In this document: in pieces, positions 9,490 to 17,149 of the stretch
How the letters are laid out: the number at the start of each line of letters is the position of its first letter
Position numbering within the stretch: position 1 is the stretch's first letter
Notes under the pieces: model-generated
What the model was told of the DNA's origin: nothing
Seen by the model: the letters and a program-made list of their open reading frames with translations, nothing else
Databases searched by the model: none
Program-made: the position numbers and the translations under genes
NCBI RefSeq assembly: GCF_042649925.1
Contig: NZ_JBHSAF010000002.1
Location: forward strand, 124,001-188,000
From: Pseudaeromonas sharmana
GTDB taxonomy: Bacteria; Pseudomonadota; Gammaproteobacteria; Enterobacterales; Aeromonadaceae
DNA: 64,000 nt
Reading direction: 5' to 3'

Positions 9490-9521
9490 CAAAAAAAGCC
9501 TGTGTCACTCAGGCACAGGCT
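9490..9521 (-). terminator. Leader terminator of the alx riboswitch
   Basis: On the minus strand agcctgtg pairs with cacaggct (9514-9521 with 9497-9504, loop of 9), followed by a run of T. It lies between the aptamer and the alx ribosome site, so it is probably the transcription-control part of the riboswitch. How ligand binding would open it is not obvious from the pairing alone. Confidence 0.85.
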
Positions 9522-9539
9522 TTCTGCTGGAGAGTCAGA

Positions 9540-9652
9540 ATAGACCTTGCCTGAAGCGGCAAGGTCTCACTTACAGTTGCGTGGCAACTGCCCGCTGGCC
9601 GGGTGCATGCACCGTGATGACGACCAGTCGGCGTGGAAGTTACTCCCCTTGT
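9540..9652 (-). promoter_or_regulatory. yybP-ykoY manganese riboswitch upstream of alx
   Basis: Read on the minus strand, the leader holds the family's hallmark GGGGAGTA (9648-9641), then GTCGTCATCACGG and GGCCAGC, and closes with GTAAGTGAGACCTT. P1 can form between CAAGG (9651-9647) and CCTTG (9564-9560). A competing 10-bp perfect hairpin, AGACCTTGCC (9567-9558) with GGCAAGGTCT (9551-9542), uses the same P1 strand, giving two mutually exclusive states as in the E. coli alx leader. Known members bind Mn2+ and switch the gene on. The identification rests on these motifs and on the alx gene downstream. Confidence 0.92.
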
Positions 9653-9800
9653 GAACAGTATGTTAATTCAGCGACGAATTAACTGCAAGCCTGTGCTGGC
9701 CTGCTTCTTGCTTTTTAATCTGCTGTATTTCGCCCCTACCACCGACGATGATCATAGCATCGTAGCTATTGTCTTGACGGAAGCGGCGTCAGGTTCAAGT

Positions 9801-11156
9801 ATGGCAGTGATCTCTCCTGCCGATTTCCGGGAGCAAACCATGCGTTACCCTCAACCCCAAAGTCAGGCCATGCTCACCGAGCTGGCGCAATATGTTATTG
9901 CCGAACCCAAGCCATTTGTCGTCGATCTGGAGCACAGTCATGGCATCTGGCTGGCGACGGTAGATGGTAATCGCATCATGGATTGGTGCGGCCTGTATGG
10001 TGCCAGGCTATTGGGTTATAACCATCCGCGCTTGTACGAGCCGGCTTATGTTCAGCGCCTGGTGCGCGCGGCGAACAACAAGATGGCCAATCCGGATTTT
10101 CTCACGGCCGAATGCCTCGATTACTATCGGCTGCTGCACCGCCTGGCCCCTGAGTGTATGCGCGGGCAGCCGGTCGAAGTGTATGTCGTCAACTCCGGAG
10201 CGGAAGCCGTCGAGAACATGATGAAGTACTTCATCAACCTGCATCATCAGAAGATGCAGGAGCAGGGCAAGACGCCACTGACCAAGCGCTTTATCTATTT
10301 CGATCAGGCATTCCACGGGCGTACCGTGTTTGCGCTGAACATCACCAAGCTGGAGAACGATCCGTTGGCCACCCGTGATTACCACGGCATCATCCAGGGC
10401 AACTTGCAGGTGCCGTTTCCGAGTTGGGACAGCGATCGCAGCCAGGAGGAGAACGAGCGTGAGATTGATGCCTGCCTAGCTAACCTGGAGTATCTGATCC
10501 GGACCTACCGCGACGAGATCGCCGGCATCATTCTCGAGCCGCTGCAAGGGGCGGGCGGGCATCGCCTCGCTGGCCCGCGCTTCTACCGCGCCCTCTCCGA
10601 GCTGTGCCATCGCCACCAGATAAATTGGGGGCTCGACGAAGTGCAGACCTCCGGTGGTCAGTGCGGCAAGGTGTTCTGTATCGACAGCTTCGACATTCCC
10701 TATCCGCCACAGGCAGTGGCCTCGGCGAAGAAGTTCGGTAACGGTGTGCTGTTCATGCAGCATTCGATGCAGGATATCGGTGTTCTTGATTCAACCTGGG
10801 GCGGCACTCTGGCGGATATGGTGCGCTTCGTGCAAGAGTGGGACATCGTTGAGCAGGAGCGGCTGATCGACGCTGTCAGTGACAAGAGCCGATGTCTGAT
10901 TGCGGGGTTGCAGGCTCTGGCGGCGCGCTATCCGCAGAAGATTCGCCACGTGCGTGGTCTTGGCTTGTATCAGGGCTTCACGCTGGTCACGCCTGCCGAT
11001 AAGGGACGTCTGATTGAGCTGGCGTTGGAGCAGGAGGATCTGCTGTTGCTGGGGGCGGGTAAGGAGAGCATTCGCTTCCGGCCACCGCTGGATGTGACCT
11101 GTGACGAGATTGAGCTGTTGTTGGCAAAGCTGGAGCGCTTGCTGGCGCAGCTGTAG
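9801..11156 (+). CDS. lat: Class III aminotransferase, L-lysine 6-transaminase-like
   Basis: This PLP enzyme probably moves the epsilon-amino group of lysine to 2-oxoglutarate, giving 2-aminoadipate semialdehyde. The 451 residues carry class III features: YVVNSGAEAVENMMK (phosphate-binding region), IILEPLQGAGGHR, LDEVQTSGGQCGK, and a candidate PLP lysine in AVASAKKFGNGVLF. The C-terminal STWGGTLADMVR and IRFRPPLDV resemble actinobacterial lysine 6-aminotransferase. Substrate assignment is inference. The start is uncertain: 9801 keeps plausible coding text, but ATG 9840 (MRYPQPQSQ) has the better ribosome site (ggag, seven bases). The open frame further upstream overlaps the opposing alx riboswitch and is unlikely to be translated. 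No lysine-pathway partner is adjacent. Confidence 0.8.
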   Translation: MAVISPADFREQTMRYPQPQSQAMLTELAQYVIAEPKPFVVDLEHSHGIWLATVDGNRIMDWCGLYGARLLGYNHPRLYEPAYVQRLVRAANNKMANPDFLTAECLDYYRLLHRLAPECMRGQPVEVYVVNSGAEAVENMMKYFINLHHQKMQEQGKTPLTKRFIYFDQAFHGRTVFALNITKLENDPLATRDYHGIIQGNLQVPFPSWDSDRSQEENEREIDACLANLEYLIRTYRDEIAGIILEPLQGAGGHRLAGPRFYRALSELCHRHQINWGLDEVQTSGGQCGKVFCIDSFDIPYPPQAVASAKKFGNGVLFMQHSMQDIGVLDSTWGGTLADMVRFVQEWDIVEQERLIDAVSDKSRCLIAGLQALAARYPQKIRHVRGLGLYQGFTLVTPADKGRLIELALEQEDLLLLGAGKESIRFRPPLDVTCDEIELLLAKLERLLAQL

Positions 11157-11162
11157 CGGCGA

Positions 11163-11190
11163 GACACCGGCTCTGTGCCGAGCCGGTGTC
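11163..11190. terminator. Shared hairpin between convergent lat and mneA
   Basis: An 11-bp perfect stem, gacaccggctc (11163-11173) with gagccggtgtc (11180-11190), has a 6-base loop and sits between two convergent stop codons. Neither side has a strong T run, so termination strength is uncertain. Confidence 0.65.
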
Positions 11191-11199
11191 CTGCGAGGC

Positions 11200-11778
11200 T
11201 TACTGCGGGAGCAGGTTGCCGACGTTGAACAGCGTCAGCAGGCCGAGGATCACGAACAGGCCGGCGGCTACGCCGTGTACCAGCTTCAGCGGGATGCGGT
11301 TGGCGATCTTGTTGCCGACCAGCACCGCCGGCACGTTGGCCAGCAGCATGCCGACCGTGGTTCCGGCCACGACACTGATGAAGTTGGCATAGTGCGCGGC
11401 CAGTGCGACAGTGGCCACCTGCGTCTTGTCGCCCATCTCGGCCAGGAAGAAGGCGATCAGGGTGGCGCCAAAGACGCCGTAGCGACTGGCGACACGGGTG
11501 TCGTCATCGTCAATCTTGTCCGGGATCAGGATCCAGCCCGCCATCAGCAGGAACGACAGCCCCAGCACCCAGCGCAGTACATCCGGGCCCAGCAGTTGCG
11601 TGACGGCATGGCCAACGGCACCGGCGAAGGCGTGGTTGAAGAGGGTTGCGATCAGGATGCCGAGGATGATCGGCACAGGTTTGCGAAAACGGGCAGCGAG
11701 CACCAGTGCCAGCAATTGGGTCTTGTCGCCCATTTCTGCCAGAGCCACTATGCCGCTGGATACGAGGAACGCCTCCAT
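11200..11778 (-). CDS. mneA: GDT1/UPF0016-family manganese exporter, MneA-like
   Basis: UPF0016 (GDT1/TMEM165) proteins are cation transporters; MneA of Vibrio is a Mn2+ exporter. The 192 residues form two homologous halves of three helices, each with the signature E-x-G-D-K-T: ALAEMGDKTQLLAL near the N-terminus and FLAEMGDKTQVATVAL in the middle. The start is the ATG at 11778, with ggaga five bases upstream. An earlier in-frame codon at 11814 lies inside the riboswitch leader. The gene is convergent with lat and preceded by a second yybP-ykoY riboswitch. Confidence 0.9.
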   Translation of the reverse strand: MEAFLVSSGIVALAEMGDKTQLLALVLAARFRKPVPIILGILIATLFNHAFAGAVGHAVTQLLGPDVLRWVLGLSFLLMAGWILIPDKIDDDDTRVASRYGVFGATLIAFFLAEMGDKTQVATVALAAHYANFISVVAGTTVGMLLANVPAVLVGNKIANRIPLKLVHGVAAGLFVILGLLTLFNVGNLLPQ

Positions 11779-11842
11779 GAAACTCTCCCAGGCCGGCTTT
11801 TTTCCAATGACCACGCCGTCACGCCGGCCTATCCGGTGACGA

Positions 11843-11951
11843 AGTGGTCAAAGGTCTTGCCAAACTCAGGTCGCGGTCGCCATGGCCTGTGGGCCAAGTA
11901 TGTTGACGACAGCCCCGGCAGCAGGTGCCGGGAGGCTACTCCCCAATGACC
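11843..11951 (-). promoter_or_regulatory. Second yybP-ykoY manganese riboswitch, upstream of mneA
   Basis: The minus-strand leader starts cGGTCATTGGGGAGTAGCC and contains GTCGTCAACATACTTGG, GGCCATGGCGACC and CAAGACCTTTGACC, all typical of this family. P1 pairs GGTCA (11951-11947) with TGACC (11850-11846). A rival pairing joins TGACCAC (11850-11844) to GTGGTCA (11814-11808). A further hairpin, GGCCGGC (11829-11823) with GCCGGCC (11797-11791), ends two bases before the ribosome site. No T run is present, so control is probably at translation initiation, unlike the alx leader. Confidence 0.9.
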
Positions 11952-11956
11952 GGCGC

Positions 11957-11985
11957 AGTGTAAGTATTTAGTCGAGCTTTGTCCA
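11957..11985 (-). promoter_or_regulatory. Sigma-70 promoter of the mneA riboswitch transcript
   Basis: On the minus strand TGGACA (11985-11980), a 17-base spacer and TACACT (11962-11957) form a promoter whose predicted start, near 11950, coincides with the first base pairs of the aptamer. Confidence 0.7.
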
Positions 11986-12099
11986 CGGATGCGGTCAATA
12001 TGGTGCTGAGGATAGCGCAAGGCAGTATTGCAGATTTGTCGATGTAAGCCTCTCTGGCGCGTTGCATACTGAGTTTTCACTTCTAAATTTTGCACAGGG

Positions 12100-13425
12100 A
12101 TGGCAACAAGCATGGCGACACAATCAACGTTGTCGGCGTCTCGGGCGCTGAACCGACAGGATTACCAAACGCTGTCACTCTCGGCGCTGGGAGGCGCTCT
12201 CGAGTTCTACGATTTTATTATTTTCGTGTTCTTCGCCGTGATTGTGGGCGATCACTTCTTTCCGGCGGATATTCCGGAGTGGCTGCGTCAGTTTCAAACC
12301 TTCGGTATCTTTGCTGCGGGTTATCTGGCACGCCCGCTTGGCGGCATTATCATGGCGCATTTTGGCGATTTGATCGGCCGCAAGCGGATGTTTACCTTGA
12401 GCATCTTGCTGATGGCGCTGCCGACCTTGCTGATCGGCCTGTTACCCACGTATGCCCAGATTGGCATGGCTGCGCCGCTGCTGCTATTGCTGTTGCGCAT
12501 CTTGCAAGGCGCCGCTATCGGTGGCGAGGTACCCGGCGCCTGGGTGTTTGTGGCCGAGCATGTCCCGAGTCACCGTATCGGACTCGGTTGCGGCATTCTG
12601 ACCGCGGGGCTGACGGCGGGTATCCTGCTGGGCTCACTGGTGGCCACCGCGTTGAAGACCAATTTGTCACCCGAGGCGGTGGCCTCTTGGGGCTGGCGTC
12701 TGGCGTTTGTACTCGGTGGCTTGTTTGGCATTCTGGCGATGTATCTGCGCCGCTGGTTGCACGAAACGCCGGTCTTTGCCGAATTGCAGGCCCGCAAGGC
12801 GCTGGCAGCGGAGCTGCCATTAAAGTCGGTGCTGCGTGAGCACAAGGCCTCGGTATTGCTGTCGATGCTGCTGACCTGGCTATTATCGGCAGCGATTGTC
12901 GTGCTGATCCTGATGGCCCCCACCTACCTGCAGAAGAGTTTCAACGTGGCACCGGCCGAAGCGATGCAAGCCAATTCGCTGGCGATCATCTGTTTGACGC
13001 TGGGATGTGTGCTGGTGGGGCGTATTATCGATGCCATGGGTAGCGGTCTGACCTTCTTGCTGGGATCCTGCGGCCTGGCGCTGGCGACCTGGTGGTTTTT
13101 TGATGGCCTGCAGCAAGGTGGTGAGCAGTTGTTCATGCAGTATGCGCTGGTGGGGGCCTTTGTCGGCATTGTCGGTGCCGTGCCGTTTGTCATGGTCCAG
13201 GCTTTCCCGCCAGTCGTCCGCTTTAGTGGTCTCTCTTTCTCCTACAACGTGGCCTATGCAATTTTTGGTGGTGTGACGCCGATGCTGGTGACCTTGTGGA
13301 TGAAGGAGGAGGTTATGGCCCCCGCTTATTATGTGATGGGGTTATGCGCGCTCGGTGCCGTGATTGGCCTGTTTTTGCTATTGCAGTCGCGTCGGGCGTT
13401 GCGTTTGCAGGCCTCCGCAGTGTGA
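12100..13425 (+). CDS. MFS transporter, metabolite:H+ symporter (ProP/ShiA-like)
   Basis: The 441-residue membrane protein has twelve predicted helices and MHS-family sequence: GGALEFYDFIIFVFFA in helix 1, RPLGGIIMAHFGDLIGRKRMF in the helix 2-3 loop (split here as RPLGGIIM and GDLIGRKRM), and LLRILQGAAIGGEVPGAWVF in helix 4. Relatives take up osmoprotectants, dicarboxylates or shikimate with protons; the substrate cannot be read from sequence. The ATG at 12100 has agg immediately before it, too close for normal spacing. ATG 12112, about 11 bases from aggga, is the alternative. It is not in an operon. Confidence 0.85.
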   Translation: MATSMATQSTLSASRALNRQDYQTLSLSALGGALEFYDFIIFVFFAVIVGDHFFPADIPEWLRQFQTFGIFAAGYLARPLGGIIMAHFGDLIGRKRMFTLSILLMALPTLLIGLLPTYAQIGMAAPLLLLLLRILQGAAIGGEVPGAWVFVAEHVPSHRIGLGCGILTAGLTAGILLGSLVATALKTNLSPEAVASWGWRLAFVLGGLFGILAMYLRRWLHETPVFAELQARKALAAELPLKSVLREHKASVLLSMLLTWLLSAAIVVLILMAPTYLQKSFNVAPAEAMQANSLAIICLTLGCVLVGRIIDAMGSGLTFLLGSCGLALATWWFFDGLQQGGEQLFMQYALVGAFVGIVGAVPFVMVQAFPPVVRFSGLSFSYNVAYAIFGGVTPMLVTLWMKEEVMAPAYYVMGLCALGAVIGLFLLLQSRRALRLQASAV

Positions 13426-13441
13426 TAGCGCGATAAAAACC

Positions 13442-13477
13442 ACAGGCGACAGCGGGAGAAACCTTGGCGTCGCCTGT
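13442..13477 (+). terminator. Possible terminator after the MHS transporter gene
   Basis: A 9-bp perfect inverted repeat, acaggcgac (13442-13450) with gtcgcctgt (13469-13477), has an 18-base loop and only a weak T-rich tail (ctcgttt). Confidence 0.45.
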
Positions 13478-13522
13478 CTCGTTTGCCAGAATAGAGCCCT
13501 CGTTGTTCAGAGTGTCCTCATC

Positions 13523-15172
13523 ATGTCTCTAGTCTCGTCGTATCGCCGGATCCTGTCAGGGGCCAGTCTGGCGTTTGCGCTTGTTTTGTTGCTGGCCGTT
13601 CCGGCTCAGGCTCGTCCACTAAATGAAGTGCTGCCCCAATTTGATCGTGATGTGGAGCGCATCTTTGGGGCCTATCATGTGCCCGGCGCGGCACTGGCCA
13701 TAGTGCAGAACGGCAAAGTGGTCTATATCAAGACACTCGGCGTCGGCAGTACCAAGACGCGCAACCCGGTAAATCCCCACACTGTGTTCCGACTGGCTTC
13801 GGTCTCCAAGACGTTCGCGGCAGTACTGGCAGGTCAGGCGGCCTACGAGGGGCAGATTCGGTATTCTGATCCGCTGAGTCGCTATCTGCCGGGCTTCCGG
13901 CTCAAATACGATCCGCAACAGCGTCTGACGTTACGCAATGTCCTGTCGCATACCAGTGGTCTGCCGCATAACGCCAACGATCACCTGCTGGAATCTGGAG
14001 AGTCCTATTCCGCCTTGCTACAAAAAACCCAGCGCCTTGGTGCCAGCTGCCAGATTGGTCGTTGCTTCGGTTACCAGAACATACTCTACTCGACCATTGG
14101 TGATGTACTCAGCCGGCAACTGGGGCACTCTTATGCCGATTTGCTCAGCAACCGGCTCTTTCGTCCACTCGGCATGAGCGATGCCAGTACCGGCCGCTGG
14201 AGCATGCTGAACAACCGTAATGTTGCCGTCCCGCACGTCAAGGGGGGCGGGGGCTGGGTTCCGCGCGCCATTACACAACCTTATTACAACGTGCTACCGG
14301 CGGCGGGCGTCAATGCTTCCATCACCGATATGAGCAAGTACCTGGCGGCGGTGATGGGGTATCGACCGGATGTGATTCCACCGGCGGTAATGGCGGAGCT
14401 GACGCGCCCAGTGGTGCGTTCGCCCAAGGAGGGCGCTACGTCGAAGTGGCGGCAGACCCGCATCAAACAACCGATGTATGGCATGGGTTGGCGCATTTTC
14501 CAGTACAACGGCAACCACAAGATGATCTTCCACGCCGGTGGACTCTCCGGTGTGCGTTCTCGTCTGGGTTTTTTGCCGGAGAAGAATATCGGTCTGGTGA
14601 TGATGTGGAACGCGAACGAATCACGCCCGGAAGTGTTGATGCCGATGCTGTTCGATCGTTTGCTGGATCTGCCGGCCGTAGACTATCTGGATGGGGCGGC
14701 GAGTTCGGGCGCCGGGTTTTACACCAACCGGCAGACGGTGACGACACCGGTCGCGGCGTCCGCCGTAGCGGCCACTGCGGCGGCGACCTCGGCACTGACG
14801 GCCCGCAAGGCGGCGGTGCGCAATCCCCCTGCCGCCAGCTATCGCAGCAAGCCGACAGTGCCGCGCAGTGGTGCTGTGACGCAAGCCGTCGTGGAGCCCA
14901 AGCCGGTGGCCGCACAGCAATACGGCGTTACGGTCGACAGCGATGGCATCCGCAGTCTGACGGCGCAACGGGTTGGTTACGATCCGGCGACAGGGCCAAC
15001 TCTGCAGGCGCGTCAGGTGACACAGGTTAAAGCGCCGTCATCCGTCAAAAAGCAGAACTCGAGGTCTGTCTCGGCAAAGAAAACATCGGTTAAGAGCACC
15101 CAGGCCAAGAAAAAGAGCGGCAAGAAGAAAAAAACGCCAGCACGCAGTACCAAGCACAAAACCCGGTATTGA
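13523..15172 (+). CDS. Serine beta-lactamase-fold hydrolase with a Lys-rich C-terminal tail
   Basis: This exported class C beta-lactamase/esterase-family protein has 549 residues. A signal peptide ends at VPAQA (residue 30). The catalytic SxxK is S93-V-S-K96 in FRLASVSKTF. A Tyr motif is seen in GRCFGYQNILYSTIGDVL, and the third motif is HAGGLSG. The fold is complete by about residue 395. The remaining 150 residues are low-complexity Ala/Thr/Val/Pro, then a tail dense in Lys (KKKSGKKKKTPARS). Such a tail could bind DNA, LPS or peptidoglycan; this is inference. Substrate is unknown, and esterase or peptidase activity is as likely as beta-lactamase. The ATG lacks a strong ribosome site; the signal peptide sets the start. 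Confidence 0.82.
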   Translation: MSLVSSYRRILSGASLAFALVLLLAVPAQARPLNEVLPQFDRDVERIFGAYHVPGAALAIVQNGKVVYIKTLGVGSTKTRNPVNPHTVFRLASVSKTFAAVLAGQAAYEGQIRYSDPLSRYLPGFRLKYDPQQRLTLRNVLSHTSGLPHNANDHLLESGESYSALLQKTQRLGASCQIGRCFGYQNILYSTIGDVLSRQLGHSYADLLSNRLFRPLGMSDASTGRWSMLNNRNVAVPHVKGGGGWVPRAITQPYYNVLPAAGVNASITDMSKYLAAVMGYRPDVIPPAVMAELTRPVVRSPKEGATSKWRQTRIKQPMYGMGWRIFQYNGNHKMIFHAGGLSGVRSRLGFLPEKNIGLVMMWNANESRPEVLMPMLFDRLLDLPAVDYLDGAASSGAGFYTNRQTVTTPVAASAVAATAAATSALTARKAAVRNPPAASYRSKPTVPRSGAVTQAVVEPKPVAAQQYGVTVDSDGIRSLTAQRVGYDPATGPTLQARQVTQVKAPSSVKKQNSRSVSAKKTSVKSTQAKKKSGKKKKTPARSTKHKTRY

Positions 15173-15356
15173 TGGCCTGGACGCACTGTGTCCTGTTGTT
15201 GTGCTTAACCGGTGATCCCGATGGGTTCAAGAGGCCGTCGGGATCGGCTCCCCGCGCTCTGCACGTAAGTGACGTTAACCCCTAATCTGATGTTCACATG
15301 AGAGCTTGGCATGCGGCTTGATAGAGATCGTCATTCGCTGACGAGAGGTCAAGGAC

Positions 15357-16691
15357 ATGCGTCATCATCTGGACTGGTCCAATTATCATGATCAGGGTAT
15401 GGGCGATGCCTATGCCGATATTCCCCGCCTGGGTGGCGATTTTGCCAAGGCCGTCGCCGTTTGCATTCGCAGTGGCGTCTGCGAGCAGCTGACATCATCC
15501 GGTGTGATGTGCCCCAGCTATCGCCTGACGCCTGGCGAAGATAACTCGCCGGGTGGTCGGGTGCGGCTGCTGAAAGCGGCGCTGAATCATCCTGATCCCC
15601 ATCACTGGTTACAGGAGCCTCGACTGGCGCAGGCGATGGCCTCCTGCGTTGGGTGCAAAGGGTGTCAGCGAGAGTGCGAGAACAGCCTGGATATGGCTGC
15701 TATCCGCGTTGAGTATCTGGCACAGAAAGGAGGGCATTTTCGCAAAGCCTGGCGTCGACGGTTGCTATCACGCTTTCCCCTCTGGCTTTGGCGATGGCCA
15801 TGGCTCGGGCGACTGATACGCTGGCGCAACCGTCATCCCTTCTTGGCGGTGCTTGGGCAGTGGCTACTGGGCATTGCTGCCGATGTCGTGTTGCCCGAGC
15901 CGGTGGCGACGCGCGATTTACCGCAGGCGAGTGAACCGCCTGGCACGGGCGTGCCGGTGTTGCTGTGGGTTGATGCCTTTACCGCCCTGTTCGATCCGCA
16001 GCAGGTGGCGCAGGCCCGGCGCTTGCTGCGGCAACTCGGCTATGCGGTGCATGTGCTGGCACCAGCGTCAGGGGGGCGAGGGTTCCTCGATTGTGGCCGG
16101 GCCGCTTACGCACAAGGCGAGGTAGCGCTGGCTCGCCGCCAGCTGGGTCAGTTGCTGCAGGCATTGCAACCGGCGCTAGTGGCCGGTTGGCCGATCATTG
16201 GCCTGGAGCCGTCGGCGTTGTTGATGCTGCGAGATGAATCCCGGCAATTGTGCCCTGAGCAGGCGCCCGCGTTGCGTAGCCGTGCCCGTTTGCTGGAAGA
16301 GTTCCTGGCCCATGAGCTGCAGGCAGGCAACATCGCGCTGCCGTTGTCGGCGCTGGCCCGTCCGCTTCTGGTTCATGGGCACTGTCACCAGAAGGCGGCC
16401 GGAGCGATGAAGTCGTTACGGCGCCTGTTGCGACAAATACCGGCGTTGCAGGTGGAGTTCATCGAGGCGGCGTGCTGCGGTATGGCGGGTACCCATGGCA
16501 TCGAGAGTGAGCATGCGGCGGCAGGTGAGGCCATGGCGCGTCAGGTGCTCATCCCGGTTATCGAGTCGCGTCCTGATGCCGAGCTGCTATGTACCGGCAT
16601 GGCGTGCCGGCATCAGATCACGCGGCTGACCGGGCGTCAACCGCTGACATTGGTGGGCTTGCTGGCGCGCCTGTATGCCGGCAGCGACTAG
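15357..16691 (+). CDS. Stand-alone Fe-S/CCG-domain protein (FAD-oxidase partner half)
   Basis: The 444-residue protein matches the C-terminal iron-sulfur half of D-lactate/2-hydroxyacid FAD oxidoreductases, without the FAD half. A first Cys group, C36, C42 and C52 in CIRSGVCEQLTSSGVMCPSY, and a classic 4Fe-4S group, C97, C100, C103 and C107, are followed by RLTPGEDNSPGGRVRLL-type text. Two CCG-type motifs follow, HGHCHQKA and EAACCGMAGTHG, as in LutA and GlpC. It should pass electrons from a flavin subunit to quinone or another carrier. No such subunit is in the window. Its stop codon abuts the stop codon of convergent cowN. Confidence 0.82.
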   Translation: MRHHLDWSNYHDQGMGDAYADIPRLGGDFAKAVAVCIRSGVCEQLTSSGVMCPSYRLTPGEDNSPGGRVRLLKAALNHPDPHHWLQEPRLAQAMASCVGCKGCQRECENSLDMAAIRVEYLAQKGGHFRKAWRRRLLSRFPLWLWRWPWLGRLIRWRNRHPFLAVLGQWLLGIAADVVLPEPVATRDLPQASEPPGTGVPVLLWVDAFTALFDPQQVAQARRLLRQLGYAVHVLAPASGGRGFLDCGRAAYAQGEVALARRQLGQLLQALQPALVAGWPIIGLEPSALLMLRDESRQLCPEQAPALRSRARLLEEFLAHELQAGNIALPLSALARPLLVHGHCHQKAAGAMKSLRRLLRQIPALQVEFIEAACCGMAGTHGIESEHAAAGEAMARQVLIPVIESRPDAELLCTGMACRHQITRLTGRQPLTLVGLLARLYAGSD

Positions 16692-16988
16692 CTAGCAGCA
16701 CTCCACCTCAATACGGTCTAGCAAGGTTAAGGCTTCCAGATCCTCCCACTGTTCGAACAGGTCGCGGATCTGGTTGAGGTGGCAGTGAATCATAAATAGA
16801 TCATCGGGCTTGGGGCCACTTCCGCCGGTGGCTTTTTGGCGAAAGTAGTCCCAAAACGCATTGTTGCGCTCCGGTTGTTCAATGTGACGGTAAATCATCG
16901 CCATCAATAAGCGGGCATTGCCATTACAATCAATGCCTTCAAAGCTGACATAGCGATCGGGTTGTTGCTGACACTTGCACTGACTCAT
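16692..16988 (-). CDS. cowN: CowN, protects nitrogenase from carbon monoxide
   Basis: CowN sustains N2-dependent growth when CO is present, acting on molybdenum nitrogenase. The 98 residues fit the family, with DRYVSFEGIDCNGNARLLM (11-29), HIEQPERNNAFWDYFR (35-50), PDDLFMIHCHLNQIRDLFE (61-79) and the C-terminal LLDRIEVECC. The N-terminus carries MSQCKC. The ATG at 16988 has a near-perfect aggaggag site; the longer open frame upstream has no similarity. A sigma-54 promoter (17037-17052) and a NifA-type site (17113-17128) precede it, so it should be made under nitrogen-fixing conditions. Confidence 0.93.
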   Translation of the reverse strand: MSQCKCQQQPDRYVSFEGIDCNGNARLLMAMIYRHIEQPERNNAFWDYFRQKATGGSGPKPDDLFMIHCHLNQIRDLFEQWEDLEALTLLDRIEVECC

Positions 16989-17036
16989 GCTGCTCCTCCT
17001 GCAGGCCGATTTCATCGTGGGGCCAACCCAGGCTGC

Positions 17037-17052
17037 AGCAAGATATGCGCCA
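17037..17052 (-). promoter_or_regulatory. Sigma-54 promoter of cowN
   Basis: On the minus strand TGGCGC-ATATC-TTGCT matches the -24/-12 consensus TGGCAC-N5-TTGCW with one mismatch and exact GG-N10-GC spacing. The predicted start is near 17026, giving a leader of about 38 bases. Confidence 0.82.
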
Positions 17053-17112
17053 GCGCAGGCGTGCCATAACAGCCAGTTTCTGGCGGCAGAGTTGGAACAA
17101 TTGCGCCGACTT

Positions 17113-17128
17113 TGTGGCATAGCCGACA
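17113..17128. promoter_or_regulatory. NifA-type upstream activator site
   Basis: TGT-GGCATAGCCG-ACA fits the NifA binding rule TGT-N10-ACA. Its centre is about 95 bases upstream of the predicted cowN transcription start, the usual distance for an enhancer site. It is also about 87 bases upstream of the divergent gene at 17208. Confidence 0.75.
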
Positions 17129-17149
17129 TTTCTTGGCGGTCAGTATGGG

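Noticed and set aside
9633..9800. N-terminal extension of the lysine aminotransferase
   Set aside because: It would begin inside the opposing alx riboswitch, and its translation (hydrophobic, then acidic) does not fit a cytoplasmic class III aminotransferase.
11101..11949. A 282-codon plus-strand frame over mneA and its leader
   Set aside because: Antisense to a conserved transporter and a riboswitch; the translation is rich in Gln, His and Asp with no recognisable domain.
15214..15245. Inverted repeat gatcccga/tcgggatc after the serine hydrolase gene
   Set aside because: The 8-bp stem has a 16-base loop and no T run, too weak to call a terminator.
17043..17070. A second TGGCACG word close to the cowN promoter
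   Set aside because: The spacing to any GC doublet is wrong for sigma-54; the adjacent TGGCGC-N5-TTGCT fits exactly.
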